Assembly (NCBI GenBank): GCA_910578575.1
Contig: CAJTQP010000003.1
Location: 1-64,000, forward strand
Length of the DNA: 64,000 nucleotides
Direction of reading: 5' to 3'
Origin: an uncultured Oscillospiraceae bacterium
Lineage (GTDB): Bacteria > Bacillota > Clostridia > Oscillospirales > Oscillospiraceae
Shown piece by piece: positions 8,943 to 19,402 of the stretch (positions are counted from its first letter, which is position 1; every line of letters begins with the position of its first letter). A model generated the notes under the pieces. That model had not been told where the DNA came from and did not search any database. It saw only the letters and a list, made by a program, of their open reading frames with translations. A program made the translations under genes and the position numbers.

Positions 8943-9028
8943 TTTTTGTTCATACTTTATTCACAGTTATACGCTACACTATTTGTACGTATTCTAACAA
9001 TTTTCCCTGAACATTCGGAGGTTCCCCC

Positions 9029-10390
9029 ATGAAAAAACAAGTCCTGGCGCTCTGCCTCTCCTGTGCCCTTGCCCTATCTATGAGCACCCCTGCCCTGGCC
9101 TTGCGGGTAAACACTGCCCCTGGCCCAAAGCCCTCCAGCAACTCCGCCAACGCCTCCACCCCCTCCGACACCGGCTCCCTGACCTTCTCTCAGATCGGCC
9201 CGCGGGTGGAGGGCAACAACCTCAATATCAAGTCCGCCAAGGAGAGCTTGGAGTCGGCCAAGGCTATGGACTGGAATGCCGCCATCAAAGAGGTGGAAGA
9301 CGCAAAGGATACCTTAGAGTTCAGCATCCTCATGATGACAAGTTCCGCGGAACAAAGCATGGCCGCCGCTGCAAAAGCCCTTGAAAACGCCATGGCGGAT
9401 CTCAGCAATAACATAACCCAATTACCCCAACTGATTGCCAACCTAAGTACGGCACAGGCAATGCTGGCCTATACCAAAGCGCAAGCATCCAGCATGGAAG
9501 CTAGCCTCGAATCCTTGGACAAACAGATCGACGACTTAAAGAAACAAGAAAAAGATTACACCAAGACCTTGGAGGAAACCACCCAACAAATCGACTTTTC
9601 CGTCAACCAGATCGTAGCAGGTGCGGAAACCCTTTACATCACCATCCTCTCCACCGAATTGCAGCGGGAGTCCCTGGTGGACACCCTGGAGAGCACCAAA
9701 CGCACAGCAGCGGAAATGGAGCTGCGGTACAACCTGGGGCAGATCTCCCTCCTGACCCTCACCCAGGTGAAAAACGGGCTGGTCACTTTGGAGAGCTCCC
9801 TGGAAAGCCTGGACAACAGCATCGCCACCTTAAAGTCCTCCCTCCAATCCCTGCTGGGGGACACCCCCAATGGTGTGCTCGCTCTCACAGATACCCCCTC
9901 TGTCACCCCCGGTCAGCTCTCCATCCTCTCCTATAGCTCGGACCTGGTCAAGGCTAAGAGCAATAGCTACACCCTCTACGCCTCCACCCGCTCTGTGGAG
10001 AAAGCCGAGGATGAGATGAACGATGCCCGCTCTGACCACGGCAAGAACAGCTACCAGTTCAAAATGGCGGAACACAGCTATCAGGCCGCGATCTACAAAG
10101 ACCAAGCCGCCATTGCCGACTTTGAGCTGGCCTTCCAAAAGCTTTACCAGGCCATCCCCCCCGCCCAGACTGCCCTGGCGGTGAAGGAAAACGACCTGCT
10201 CTATGCCCAGCAGAGCTACGCCGCCGAGGAGTTGAAGTTCCAGCAAGGCAACCTCTCCCAGGCTAAGCTCCTGGAGGCCAAGGCCACCGTGGACAGTGCC
10301 CAGCGGGACGTTGCCGCCGCCCAGCTGGACCTCTTCACCGCTTATCACAACTACCGCCTGGCGGTGGAGCAGGGCTTGGTGAGTGGTTAA
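9029..10390 (+). CDS. TolC-family exported protein
   Basis: A 453-residue protein with a signal peptide (MKKQVLALCLSCALALSMSTPALA) and a long, mostly helical body rich in Ala, Leu, Ser and Gln. It has the internal duplication of outer-membrane-efflux proteins: ELRYNLGQISLLTLTQVKNG near residue 230 and EELKFQQGNLSQAKLLEAKA near residue 400, each followed by coiled-coil sequence. TolC proteins form the outer duct of type I and RND exporters in diderms. A monoderm clostridium has no outer membrane, so the role here is unclear (wall-spanning conduit or diverged adhesin-like protein). No exporter partner is adjacent; it stands alone. Confidence 0.75.
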   Translation: MKKQVLALCLSCALALSMSTPALALRVNTAPGPKPSSNSANASTPSDTGSLTFSQIGPRVEGNNLNIKSAKESLESAKAMDWNAAIKEVEDAKDTLEFSILMMTSSAEQSMAAAAKALENAMADLSNNITQLPQLIANLSTAQAMLAYTKAQASSMEASLESLDKQIDDLKKQEKDYTKTLEETTQQIDFSVNQIVAGAETLYITILSTELQRESLVDTLESTKRTAAEMELRYNLGQISLLTLTQVKNGLVTLESSLESLDNSIATLKSSLQSLLGDTPNGVLALTDTPSVTPGQLSILSYSSDLVKAKSNSYTLYASTRSVEKAEDEMNDARSDHGKNSYQFKMAEHSYQAAIYKDQAAIADFELAFQKLYQAIPPAQTALAVKENDLLYAQQSYAAEELKFQQGNLSQAKLLEAKATVDSAQRDVAAAQLDLFTAYHNYRLAVEQGLVSG

Positions 10391-10560
10391 AGCCCTGGGA
10401 ATGTTTACAATTTCGCAATCAAATTCATAATTTAGAAACATCATTCCAATATTCTAGTCATAATTCCAGGGTAATATATAACCTGTAAGCAGCAGAAAAC
10501 AAAAATCACTTCTGACTCTACTTACACACTCTCTTTTCTCTCTCTTTTCTCTCTTTTCAA

Positions 10561-10605
10561 AAGAAACGGCAGCGAAATCATATCGCTGCCGTTTCTTTCT
10601 GTTTT
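10561..10605 (+). terminator. Terminator downstream of the TolC-like gene
   Basis: A 15-bp perfect stem, AAGAAACGGCAGCGA with its complement, loop AATCATA, then TTCTGTTTTATT. Confidence 0.85.
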
Positions 10606-10633
10606 ATTCACATCGACTATTCAAAAATATGCG

Positions 10634-10662
10634 TTGATTTTCATGCTTTACCGTGGTAGAAT
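10634..10662 (+). promoter_or_regulatory. Promoter of acyl-CoA dehydrogenase gene
   Basis: TTGATT at 10634-10639, 17-base spacer, TAGAAT at 10657-10662. The leader is about 120 bases. Confidence 0.65.
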
Positions 10663-10790
10663 AAAGTCAGATTGTGTGCATTGCATACAAAATTTGTTCT
10701 TGACCGGAACCAGCTGCCGCACAAAATTCCCAATGACGGCTTTCCAGTTCAAGCAGGTTACTTCTTACCACTGAAGAAGGAGAAAAAGTT

Positions 10791-11933
10791 ATGAATTTTG
10801 AACTCAATGAACAGCAGCTATCCATTCAGAAACTGGCACGGGATTTCACCGAAAAGCGCGTCGCCCCCGGTGTCCTGGAGCGGGATGAGTCCCGTGTTTA
10901 CGACCTCTCCCTCTACAAGGAGATGTCCGAGATGGGCTTCATCGGCCTGCCCTATGCCAAGGAATACGGCGGCCAGGGTCTGGGCTACATGGAGTATGCC
11001 CTGGCCGTGGAGGAGATTTCCAAGGTCGACCCCTCCCTCTCCGTCTCCTACTCCGTCTCCACCTCTCTGTACGGCGGCAGCCTGTACTTCTCCGAGGCCA
11101 CAGACGAGCAGCTCAAGCGCTTCATGCCCCCTGTCATCCATGACGGCCACTTTGGTTCCTTTGGCCTCACGGAGCCCGGCGCAGGTTCCGACGTCAGCGG
11201 CATGAAGACCTTTGCCGAGCGGGTGGGTGACGAGTACATCATCAATGGCGACAAGTGCTTCATCACCAACGGTCCCCTCTCTGACTATTTCGCCGTGTAC
11301 GCCATCACCGACCGGGAGGCGGGTGCCAAGAGCATGGCCACCTTCGTGGTGGAGCGCAACACCCCCGGCTTCACCATCGGTGAGCGCCACAACACCATGG
11401 GTATCCGCAGCGCCATGGTCAGTGAGCTGCACTTCCAAGACGTACATATCCCTGCCGCCAACATGATCACTCCGCCGGGCAAGGGCTTCCCTGCCGCCCT
11501 CAAGACCCTGGATGGCGGCCGTATCGGCATTGCCTCCCAGGCTTTGGGCATCGCTGAGGGCGCTTTTGAGATCGCCCGGAAGTATATGATGATGCGTGAG
11601 CAGTTCAAAAAGCCCCTCTATAAGAACCAGCACCTGTCCTTCCGCATGGTGGACCTGGCCAACCAGATCGAGATGGCCAAGTACATGGTCTACAAAGCCG
11701 CCTGCGACAAGGACGGCCACAAGCCCTTCTCCGAGTCCGCCGCCAAGGCCAAGCTCATCGCCGCCGAGACGGCCATGAAGGTCACCACCGACGCTGTTCA
11801 AATGATGGGCGGCAACGGTTATATGAAGGAATATCACGTGGAGCGCCTGATGCGCGACGCCAAGATCACTCAGATCTATGAAGGTACCAGCGAGATTCAA
11901 AAAATCGTTCTCTCCAAGGGCCTCTTTGTGTAA
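10791..11933 (+). CDS. Acyl-CoA dehydrogenase (butyryl-CoA dehydrogenase-like)
   Basis: A 380-residue FAD enzyme of the short-chain acyl-CoA dehydrogenase family. It has the N-terminal helical domain (residues 1-120), the flavin/substrate segment SFGLTEPGAGSDVSGMKT and ITNGPLSDYF, the EGAFEIARKYMMMREQFKKPL helix region, and the C-terminal YEGTSEIQK with the catalytic base Glu. In butyrate producers such enzymes reduce crotonyl-CoA with EtfAB. No etfAB, hbd or crt gene is adjacent and the gene has its own promoter and terminator, so it may be an additional paralogue with another short-chain substrate. AGAAGGAGAAAAAGTT precedes the ATG. Confidence 0.92.
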   Translation: MNFELNEQQLSIQKLARDFTEKRVAPGVLERDESRVYDLSLYKEMSEMGFIGLPYAKEYGGQGLGYMEYALAVEEISKVDPSLSVSYSVSTSLYGGSLYFSEATDEQLKRFMPPVIHDGHFGSFGLTEPGAGSDVSGMKTFAERVGDEYIINGDKCFITNGPLSDYFAVYAITDREAGAKSMATFVVERNTPGFTIGERHNTMGIRSAMVSELHFQDVHIPAANMITPPGKGFPAALKTLDGGRIGIASQALGIAEGAFEIARKYMMMREQFKKPLYKNQHLSFRMVDLANQIEMAKYMVYKAACDKDGHKPFSESAAKAKLIAAETAMKVTTDAVQMMGGNGYMKEYHVERLMRDAKITQIYEGTSEIQKIVLSKGLFV

Positions 11934-11953
11934 ACCCGCTTCCAACAAGATGA

Positions 11954-11989
11954 AAAAGTGCGCTGCTGGTTTTCCGGCAGCGCACTTTT
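11954..11989. terminator. Bidirectional terminator
   Basis: AAAAGTGCGCTGC / GCAGCGCACTTTT with a 10-base loop. It has A- and T-runs on both sides and lies between two convergent genes, the acyl-CoA dehydrogenase (+) and the TRAP permease (-). Confidence 0.9.
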
Positions 11990-12020
11990 CTGTTCAGGTA
12001 TCGTTTTTATACTTCTTCCC

Positions 12021-14009
12021 TTAGGCATCTGCCACGGGAGTGTTGTCATTGTGATTCTTCGCCGCCAGCTTACTGAGCACGCAAATCGCGGCCACAACCG
12101 CGATCCCCGTAATATCCGTTACCGTACCCGGATATACCAGGCACAGGCCACCGGCGATGATGATGATCCGTTGCCAGACCTTTAGGTTGGAGAACACATA
12201 GCCTCGCAGGCCCGCAGCAACGCCAAACACACCCACCAGGGCGGAGATGACGGCCTGGATTGACGCAGGTATTGTACTGTCCACAAACAGCAGCGCTGGG
12301 TTCATACCGAAGCAGTAGGGGACGATAAAGGCCGCAATGGCCAGGGTCGTCGCCGTCACTGCCGTCTTCATAGGCTTCGACTTGGCAATGGCACTGCCTG
12401 CGTAAGCGGCCAGGGCCACAGGCGGGGTGATGTCGGCCACGATGCCGAAGTAGAACACGAACATGTGGGCCGCCAGCTTTGCCATGCCCATCTGAATGAG
12501 AATGGGGGCACAGGTGGTGGCCATGATCACGTAGTTGGCCGTGGTAGGCACGCCCATGCCCAGGATGATGCAGGTCACCATGGTCAGGAACATGGCAATG
12601 AACATATTCCCGCCGGAGAGGTTCACGATGGCGGAGATCAGCTTGTTGCCAATGCCCGTGGTGGTGATAACACAGGCGATGGTACCGGCCACCGCGCAGG
12701 CGATACCCACGGTAAGGGTGGAGCGGGCGCCGTTTTCCAAGGCGTCAAAGAACTTGTGGATATTGATCCGCGTATCCTTGGAGAAGAAGCTCACGCCGAT
12801 GGCCACAGCGGTCGCTACCACAGCAGCCTGGCTCATGGTAGTCTTCATGATCAAAACCACCAGCACCACCAGGGGCAGCAGCAGATAGCCCTTGCGCAGG
12901 AACAACTTACCAAACTTGGGCAACTCCTCTCTGGACAAGCCCTTTAGGCCCATACGCTTGGCCTCCAGGTGAACAGAGATGAAGATGCCGGCAAAGTACA
13001 GCACCGCCGGGATGATCGCTCTCACGGCGATGGCGCCATAATCAACGCCCACATACTCCACCATGAGGAAGGCCGCCGCACCCATGATCGGGGGCATGAT
13101 CTGCCCGCCGGTGGAGGAAGCCGCTTCCACGGCCCCGGCAAATTCCGGACGGTAGCCGTTTTTCTTCATCATAGGGATGGTGATGGAGCCGGTGGTCACC
13201 GTGTTGCCCACGGAGGAGCCGGAGACCATGCCGCACAGGGCGGAGGAGATCACCGCCACCTTCGCCGGGCCGCCGCTGGAGCTGCCGGCGATGGAGTTGG
13301 ACAGCTCTATGAAGAACTGTGAGATGCCTGTCCGCTCCAAAAATGCCCCGAAGATGACAAAGAGCACAATGAAGGTGGAGCAGGCGCGGATGGGCGTACC
13401 AATCACGCCCTCTGTGGTATAAAACAGGTTATAGATGTTGATGGCCAGGGGTTTCCCCGCAAAGCCTATCATGTAAATGATAAACGCTGAGGAGACGATC
13501 ACAATGGGGATACCCACCGACCTGCGGCAGGCCTCCAAGGTGACCACCACACCGATAATGCCAATGACGATATCCACCATATCCAGGCGGATGGTCTTGC
13601 TGATGATGTCCTGAAGGTTAAAGACAAAATAGAAGTAGCTCCCGCCGCCTAACACTGCCAGGATCACATCATACCAGGGGATATAGTTCAACTTCTTGCG
13701 CGCACCCTTTTGGGCAGGGAACACGATGAAGGTCAAAAAGACCAACAGGCCCGTGAAGGAAGCGCGCTCGATCCTGGTCTCCCAGTCGATCCCAAAGTTC
13801 AAAAGCACACTGTAGATGGCAAAGCCAACCAGCATATACCGCACAACGTATTTCGGAATGCCATCCCATATACGGACATTGGATTCCCGGTCGTACTTTT
13901 CCATGACGGCTTGTACATCCGCCTCAACCGTGGATTCCTCTCCGATTTCCGTGAAGGCAAACTCCACTTCCGGGTCCTTCTTGAATGATTTCTTTCCAAA
14001 CAACGGCAC
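12021..14009 (-). CDS. TRAP transporter fused permease (4TM/12TM, TAXI type)
   Basis: A 662-residue membrane protein that combines the small DctQ-like and large DctM-like subunits, as in TAXI-TRAP systems. After a soluble N-terminal 55 residues come hydrophobic helices throughout. Typical DctM segments are GAFLERTGISQFFIELS, GMVSGSSVGNTVTTGSITIP and GMGVPTTANYVIMATT. It should use a sodium or proton gradient to import the organic anion or amino acid delivered by the binding lipoprotein encoded upstream. The start is a GTG at 14009 behind AGGAGGT. It is the last gene of the three-gene operon. Confidence 0.93.
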   Translation of the reverse strand: MPLFGKKSFKKDPEVEFAFTEIGEESTVEADVQAVMEKYDRESNVRIWDGIPKYVVRYMLVGFAIYSVLLNFGIDWETRIERASFTGLLVFLTFIVFPAQKGARKKLNYIPWYDVILAVLGGGSYFYFVFNLQDIISKTIRLDMVDIVIGIIGVVVTLEACRRSVGIPIVIVSSAFIIYMIGFAGKPLAINIYNLFYTTEGVIGTPIRACSTFIVLFVIFGAFLERTGISQFFIELSNSIAGSSSGGPAKVAVISSALCGMVSGSSVGNTVTTGSITIPMMKKNGYRPEFAGAVEAASSTGGQIMPPIMGAAAFLMVEYVGVDYGAIAVRAIIPAVLYFAGIFISVHLEAKRMGLKGLSREELPKFGKLFLRKGYLLLPLVVLVVLIMKTTMSQAAVVATAVAIGVSFFSKDTRINIHKFFDALENGARSTLTVGIACAVAGTIACVITTTGIGNKLISAIVNLSGGNMFIAMFLTMVTCIILGMGVPTTANYVIMATTCAPILIQMGMAKLAAHMFVFYFGIVADITPPVALAAYAGSAIAKSKPMKTAVTATTLAIAAFIVPYCFGMNPALLFVDSTIPASIQAVISALVGVFGVAAGLRGYVFSNLKVWQRIIIIAGGLCLVYPGTVTDITGIAVVAAICVLSKLAAKNHNDNTPVADA

Positions 14010-14045
14010 GATACCTACCTCCTTTTCTCTCTCATTTGTGGTTCC

Positions 14046-14528
14046 TCATTGGTACTGAAACAGGACCTTGCTGCTCCGGCCGCACAGCTCCCGCAAGCTG
14101 ATGGTCTCCTCCCCAAAATAGAGGGTGTGGTCGGAGATGGTCCCTACCACCAGGATCATATCATCCATACGCTTGTCGATATTGGAGATGATCATCTCTC
14201 CATCGTCGCCGTAGGAAAGGGTCTCCCCCTCCCCCAGCTCCGTCTCCACCCCAGCGCCGAAGCCATAATAAATACATTCCTCGTTCCAGATCGCCCCATC
14301 ACGGATCCTATAGATATCCCGCACCGGGCTTTTGTTCACCGAGTGGATGAACTCCACAGCGAAGCTGTCTCCCTCCTTCAAGGGATAGCTGGCATAGACC
14401 TCGCCAGTCTCCGCGTTGGAGAGGACCAGCTTCGGACTGTCCTGGGTACAACCAAAGAGGAAAACAGCCGCCGTAATGAAAATCATTACGGCGGCTGTGA
14501 CCGTAGTTCGTTTTACGGATGCCTTCAC
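14046..14528 (-). CDS. DUF1850 lipoprotein-like protein of the TAXI-TRAP operon
   Basis: 160 residues: an N-terminal hydrophobic segment ending FLFGC (Cys27, a plausible lipobox), then a DUF1850 domain with FAVEFIHSVNKSPVRDIYRI and YYGFGAGVETELGEGE. DUF1850 proteins are regularly encoded beside TAXI-TRAP transporters; their role is not established. The GTG start abuts the TAA of the binding protein (TAAGTG) and no Shine-Dalgarno is visible, so translation probably depends on coupling to the upstream gene. Confidence 0.85.
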   Translation of the reverse strand: MKASVKRTTVTAAVMIFITAAVFLFGCTQDSPKLVLSNAETGEVYASYPLKEGDSFAVEFIHSVNKSPVRDIYRIRDGAIWNEECIYYGFGAGVETELGEGETLSYGDDGEMIISNIDKRMDDMILVVGTISDHTLYFGEETISLRELCGRSSKVLFQYQ

Positions 14529-15608
14529 TTATTCGGCGGCTTCGTCAGCGGGGGTAGTGTCGCCAGCGGCATCGCCAGCGGTGTCAGCTGCGCCAGCGGC
14601 ATCAGCCTCAGGGATGGTGATGTTGTTCTCGGTGAAGAACTTCACTGCGCCGGGATGGAAGGGGATGCTGATACCGGAGACAGCCTTTTCCATGTCCAGC
14701 TCGTTGCCCTTGGTGTTGCCAGCGGCGATCTGCTCCTGGTTGTCAAAGATACCCTTGATGAGGGCATAGATGGCGTCCTCGGACACGTCGTTTCTGGCAA
14801 TGATGGTGGCCATAACCGCCATGGCGGGGATATCCTCGGTGACACAGCTATAGGTGCCGGCGGGGATCTTGTCATAGGTGTAGAAGCCGTACTCTTCCAT
14901 CAGCTTGTTGGCATGCTCCTCGTCCACAGCCAGGAGGTTGAAGTCGTAGGTAGTTGCCAGCTCGGTGACGGCGGTGGTGGGATAACCAGCCACGATGAAA
15001 GCGGCATCAATGGTGCCATTCTTCAGAGAGTCAGCGGAGTCAGCAAAGCTCTGGTTGTTCTTGGTGATATCGTTCTCGATGTCGATATCATAGGCAGCCA
15101 AGATCTGGCGGGCGTTGAACTCCACACCGGAACCGGCGTCGCCCACGCTGACCTTCTTGCCCTTCAGGTCGGCAATGGAAGTGATGTTCTTGTTGGCGAT
15201 GATCTGCACGTGCTCAGGATAGCAGGACATCACAGCGGAGAAGCTGGTAATGGGGTCCTTGCCCTCGTACATATCGGTGCCGGTGTTTGCGTAGTACATC
15301 ACGTCGTTCTGCACGATGGCCAGCTGGTTGCCATTGGTGTCCACCAGGTCAATGTTTGCGCTGGAAGCGCCGGTGGACTGCACGCTGATGTTCAGGGTGT
15401 CGCCCAGCTTCTCATTCAGGACCTGAGCCACAACGCCGCAGAAGCCGTAATAGGTGCCGGACGTGCCGCCGGTGGCCATGCTCAGCTTGGTAACGCTGGC
15501 GGTATCGCCGCCTTCGCCCTCGCCTTCCGTGGACGCAGGCTCGCTGCCGCAAGCGGCAAGACCCAGGACCAGCACGCCGGCAAGAATCAGTGCAAGAATT
15601 CTTTTCAT
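14529..15608 (-). CDS. TAXI-family TRAP solute-binding lipoprotein
   Basis: A 359-residue precursor with a lipoprotein signal (MKRILALILAGVLVLGLAAC, lipid-modified Cys20). The mature part begins with the TAXI signature SMATGGTSGTYYGFCGVVAQ, followed by VQSTGASSANIDLV, GKKVSVGDAGSGVE and the IVAGYPTTAV region. It captures a substrate (TAXI systems include glutamate and other carboxylates) and presents it to the fused permease. The C-terminus is a low-complexity Ala/Asp/Thr-rich tail. CTAAGGAGG precedes the ATG. The substrate cannot be told from sequence alone. Confidence 0.93.
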   Translation of the reverse strand: MKRILALILAGVLVLGLAACGSEPASTEGEGEGGDTASVTKLSMATGGTSGTYYGFCGVVAQVLNEKLGDTLNISVQSTGASSANIDLVDTNGNQLAIVQNDVMYYANTGTDMYEGKDPITSFSAVMSCYPEHVQIIANKNITSIADLKGKKVSVGDAGSGVEFNARQILAAYDIDIENDITKNNQSFADSADSLKNGTIDAAFIVAGYPTTAVTELATTYDFNLLAVDEEHANKLMEEYGFYTYDKIPAGTYSCVTEDIPAMAVMATIIARNDVSEDAIYALIKGIFDNQEQIAAGNTKGNELDMEKAVSGISIPFHPGAVKFFTENNITIPEADAAGAADTAGDAAGDTTPADEAAE

Positions 15609-15681
15609 CTTAGATTTCCTCCTTAGAATGTTTTGGGGTACGACGTGAGGATCGGACCCCGTTTCGCGTGTTGACTGTTTC

Positions 15682-15710
15682 ATTATACACAATTTATGGC
15701 AAAATTGCAA
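15682..15710 (-). promoter_or_regulatory. Promoter of the TAXI-TRAP operon
   Basis: Read on the minus strand: TTGCAA (15710-15705), 17-base spacer, TATAAT (15687-15682) with a TG extension directly before the -10 box. Confidence 0.85.
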
Positions 15711-15841
15711 GGTTCTTCTGAATACAATTCACATAGATTCCAAAAGCCCTCTTTGTGAAATATGATATGCTTTTGAAAGTTTTGAATCATTTCCTGCATT
15801 TTTGTCATAGAAGCTGTCTGAGTTCCCCTAAAACTCAGCCC

Positions 15842-17128
15842 CTAAATAAGCGACACAGTTCGACGGCGCACCAGGATGTTGTTGCTCACCAGCGCCCAGT
15901 TCTGGGGGAAGGGCCGCAGGAGATTCCAATAGGCCCACCCCGACAGCGAAAGCTCCTGGGCCAACTCAAGTTTCGCTGCAATACTTCTGGCATCCTCAAA
16001 CCAGACCACATGCCGCCTCCCATTGCGAGAATAATGAAAGAAGGGGGCCTGGGCCGATTCATCAAACTGTATCTCTGTTCCCATCTGGGACGCCAGGCGC
16101 ACCGCCTCCTGGTTTCCCACCGTGGTGGCCCGCTGCCCCTCCCGCTGGGGCAGCGTCCAATCATAGCCGTAATTGGGCACCCCCATTTGGATTTTCCAGG
16201 CGGGGATTTCTGTCAGGGCGTAGCGCAGCACCGCCTCCACCTGGGGCAGTGGTGCCACCGCCATGGGGCTTCCATACGCATATCCCCACTCATAGGTCAT
16301 CAACAACACCGAGTCGGCAATGGAGCCGATAACGCCATAGTCGTGGCCCTCATATAGCAAGCCCGGTTGCCCGGCGTAGGTCTTGGGGGCCAGGTCCACG
16401 TGGAGGACCCTGCCCTCTTCGTGGAGCCGGTCCTTGGCATTGCCCAGAAAGGCATAGTAGGCGTTGGCATCCTCTTGGGCGATGTACTCAAAATCAGCGT
16501 CCAGTCCGCGGTACCCCTTCTCCAGTATCACTTCCATGAGGTTGTCCAAGACCTCGTCCTGCAAGGCTTGGTTTTGAAAGAGACGGCTGGCGTGTCGGGT
16601 GGAAAAGCTGCCGTTCTCATCGATAGAGGTCAACACCAGCATGGCCCCTGCGCCAAAGCGTTCCGCCTCCGCCAACAGTGGCCCATCCTGGGGGACGATC
16701 AGGCTGCCGTCCTCTCGAAAGCCATAGGAAAAAACGGAGAGGTCTGTGAGAAAGGGCATGGCGCGCCGGAGCACATAGGAGCGAATATGGGGGTAGGCAT
16801 ATCCATTGATGGTAAAGGGGCCCTGCCGCTCCCCTTCTAAACCCAGTGCCAGGGTTTCCCCCGGAAGCAACGGCTGCCCCTGGGCCAGGACGGGGTTGTA
16901 TTGCAGCAGCTCCAGAACCGTGAGCCCGGCTTGGGCGGCAATGCTGTACAGGGTATCCCCTGACTTCACGGTATAGGTGGCTGTGGGCTGCAACACCACC
17001 AGGGCTTGGCCTGGAACCAGGGACTGGTCGGGCAGCAGGCCGTTATCACTGCGCAGGCGGGAGACGGAGGTGCCGTATTGCCGGGCAATAGCGCTTAGAT
17101 TGTCTCCCGATGTTACCACATGGATCAT
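15842..17128 (-). CDS. LysM-GH18 glycoside hydrolase (SleL/YaaH-like)
   Basis: 428 residues: two LysM repeats (residues 1-45, VTSGDNLSAIARQYGTSVSR; and about 50-95, YTVKSGDTLYSIAAQAGL) followed by a GH18 domain. The catalytic DxxDxDxE region reads GLDADFEY, with later YEWGY and MGVPNYGYDW strands. Proteins of this build are spore cortex-lytic N-acetylglucosaminidases (SleL/YaaH) or related wall hydrolases. There is no signal peptide, which fits a spore protein made in the mother cell. The ATG at 17128 has GGAGGGAATGATCCT upstream; the longer reading from 17158 lacks a ribosome site. Confidence 0.9.
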   Translation of the reverse strand: MIHVVTSGDNLSAIARQYGTSVSRLRSDNGLLPDQSLVPGQALVVLQPTATYTVKSGDTLYSIAAQAGLTVLELLQYNPVLAQGQPLLPGETLALGLEGERQGPFTINGYAYPHIRSYVLRRAMPFLTDLSVFSYGFREDGSLIVPQDGPLLAEAERFGAGAMLVLTSIDENGSFSTRHASRLFQNQALQDEVLDNLMEVILEKGYRGLDADFEYIAQEDANAYYAFLGNAKDRLHEEGRVLHVDLAPKTYAGQPGLLYEGHDYGVIGSIADSVLLMTYEWGYAYGSPMAVAPLPQVEAVLRYALTEIPAWKIQMGVPNYGYDWTLPQREGQRATTVGNQEAVRLASQMGTEIQFDESAQAPFFHYSRNGRRHVVWFEDARSIAAKLELAQELSLSGWAYWNLLRPFPQNWALVSNNILVRRRTVSLI

Positions 17129-17154
17129 AGGATCATTCCCTCCATTTTCCGGGC

Positions 17155-17197
17155 ACAAAAAGCCCCCGTTCCCTCAGTATATTGGGGAACGGGGGCT
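17155..17197 (-). terminator. Terminator of groESL
   Basis: On the minus strand AGCCCCCGTTCCC and its complement form a 13-bp stem followed by TTTTTG, 56 bases after the groEL stop. Confidence 0.92.
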
Positions 17198-17252
17198 GAT
17201 ATGATCTTCCTTTTAGGGGACTGTCACGCTGCTCGCGACTGCTCCGCGCTTC

Positions 17253-18896
<1,644 letters not shown>

Positions 18897-18920
18897 TTAA
18901 CTCCTTTCGATTTTAGAGGA

Positions 18921-19208
18921 TCAGTCTTCCACAACTGCGACGATGTCGCCCTGCTTCACGATGGTCAGCTCTTCGCCGTCCACCTTCACGTCGGTGCCCA
19001 TGTACTTGCTGGTGATGACCTTGTCACCGGGCTTGAGGATCATTTTCACTTCCTTGCCATCCACCAGGCCGCCGGGTCCCACGGCAACGACGATGGACAT
19101 GTCGGGCTTCTCCTTGGATGCTGCGGTGAGGATGATGCCCCCCTTGGTGGTTTCTTCCGCTTCCAGGCGTTTGATGACGACGCGGTCAGCCAGAGGTTTC
19201 AGAGTCAT
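18921..19208 (-). CDS. groES: Co-chaperonin GroES (Hsp10)
   Basis: 95 residues, normal length: LKPLADRVVIKRLEAEETTKGGI at the start, the mobile loop, VVAVGPGG, and KYMGTDVKVDGEELTIVKQGDIVAVVE at the end. It caps the GroEL ring. It is the first gene of the operon, with AAGGAGG before the ATG and a CIRCE operator 49 bases upstream. Confidence 0.98.
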   Translation of the reverse strand: MTLKPLADRVVIKRLEAEETTKGGIILTAASKEKPDMSIVVAVGPGGLVDGKEVKMILKPGDKVITSKYMGTDVKVDGEELTIVKQGDIVAVVED

Positions 19209-19256
19209 TTTGCGCTCCTCCTTATATGATTCAAAAATTCTTTTCCTGTTTCCGGT

Positions 19257-19283
19257 TTAGCACTCTTTTCTCATGAGTGCTAA
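19257..19283 (-). promoter_or_regulatory. CIRCE operator (HrcA site)
   Basis: TTAGCACTC, 9 bases, GAGTGCTAA: an exact match to the CIRCE inverted repeat. It sits just downstream of the groESL promoter, so HrcA should repress the operon until heat stress. Confidence 0.97.
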
Positions 19284-19293
19284 GTCAAGTATT

Positions 19294-19322
19294 ATAATAC
19301 CCTTCCCGCCGGGATTCTGCAA
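19294..19322 (-). promoter_or_regulatory. Promoter of groESL
   Basis: Minus strand: TTGCAG (19322-19317), 17 bases, TATTAT (19299-19294), followed at once by CIRCE, which therefore covers the transcription start. Confidence 0.7.
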
Positions 19323-19402
19323 CATTGAAACTTCTGAAATGGGGAGAAAATTCCATTCTTTTTTTGTGCACTTTAGAGAAAAGGCCCCTCCATCCCCTCA
19401 TT

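Larger units (their letters stand above)
10391..10790. other. Intergenic region with terminator and promoter
   Basis: 400 bases without a gene. The first 170 are AT- and CT-rich. A terminator at 10561-10605 and the promoter of the acyl-CoA dehydrogenase at 10634-10662 account for the conserved-looking parts. An imperfect palindrome TGTGCATTGCATACA lies at about 10675-10689, just after the start of transcription, and could be an operator. Confidence 0.5.

Noticed and set aside
14049..15626. About 525-codon frame antisense to the TAXI binding protein and DUF1850
   Set aside because: Mirror frame of genuine coding sequence; no recognisable family.
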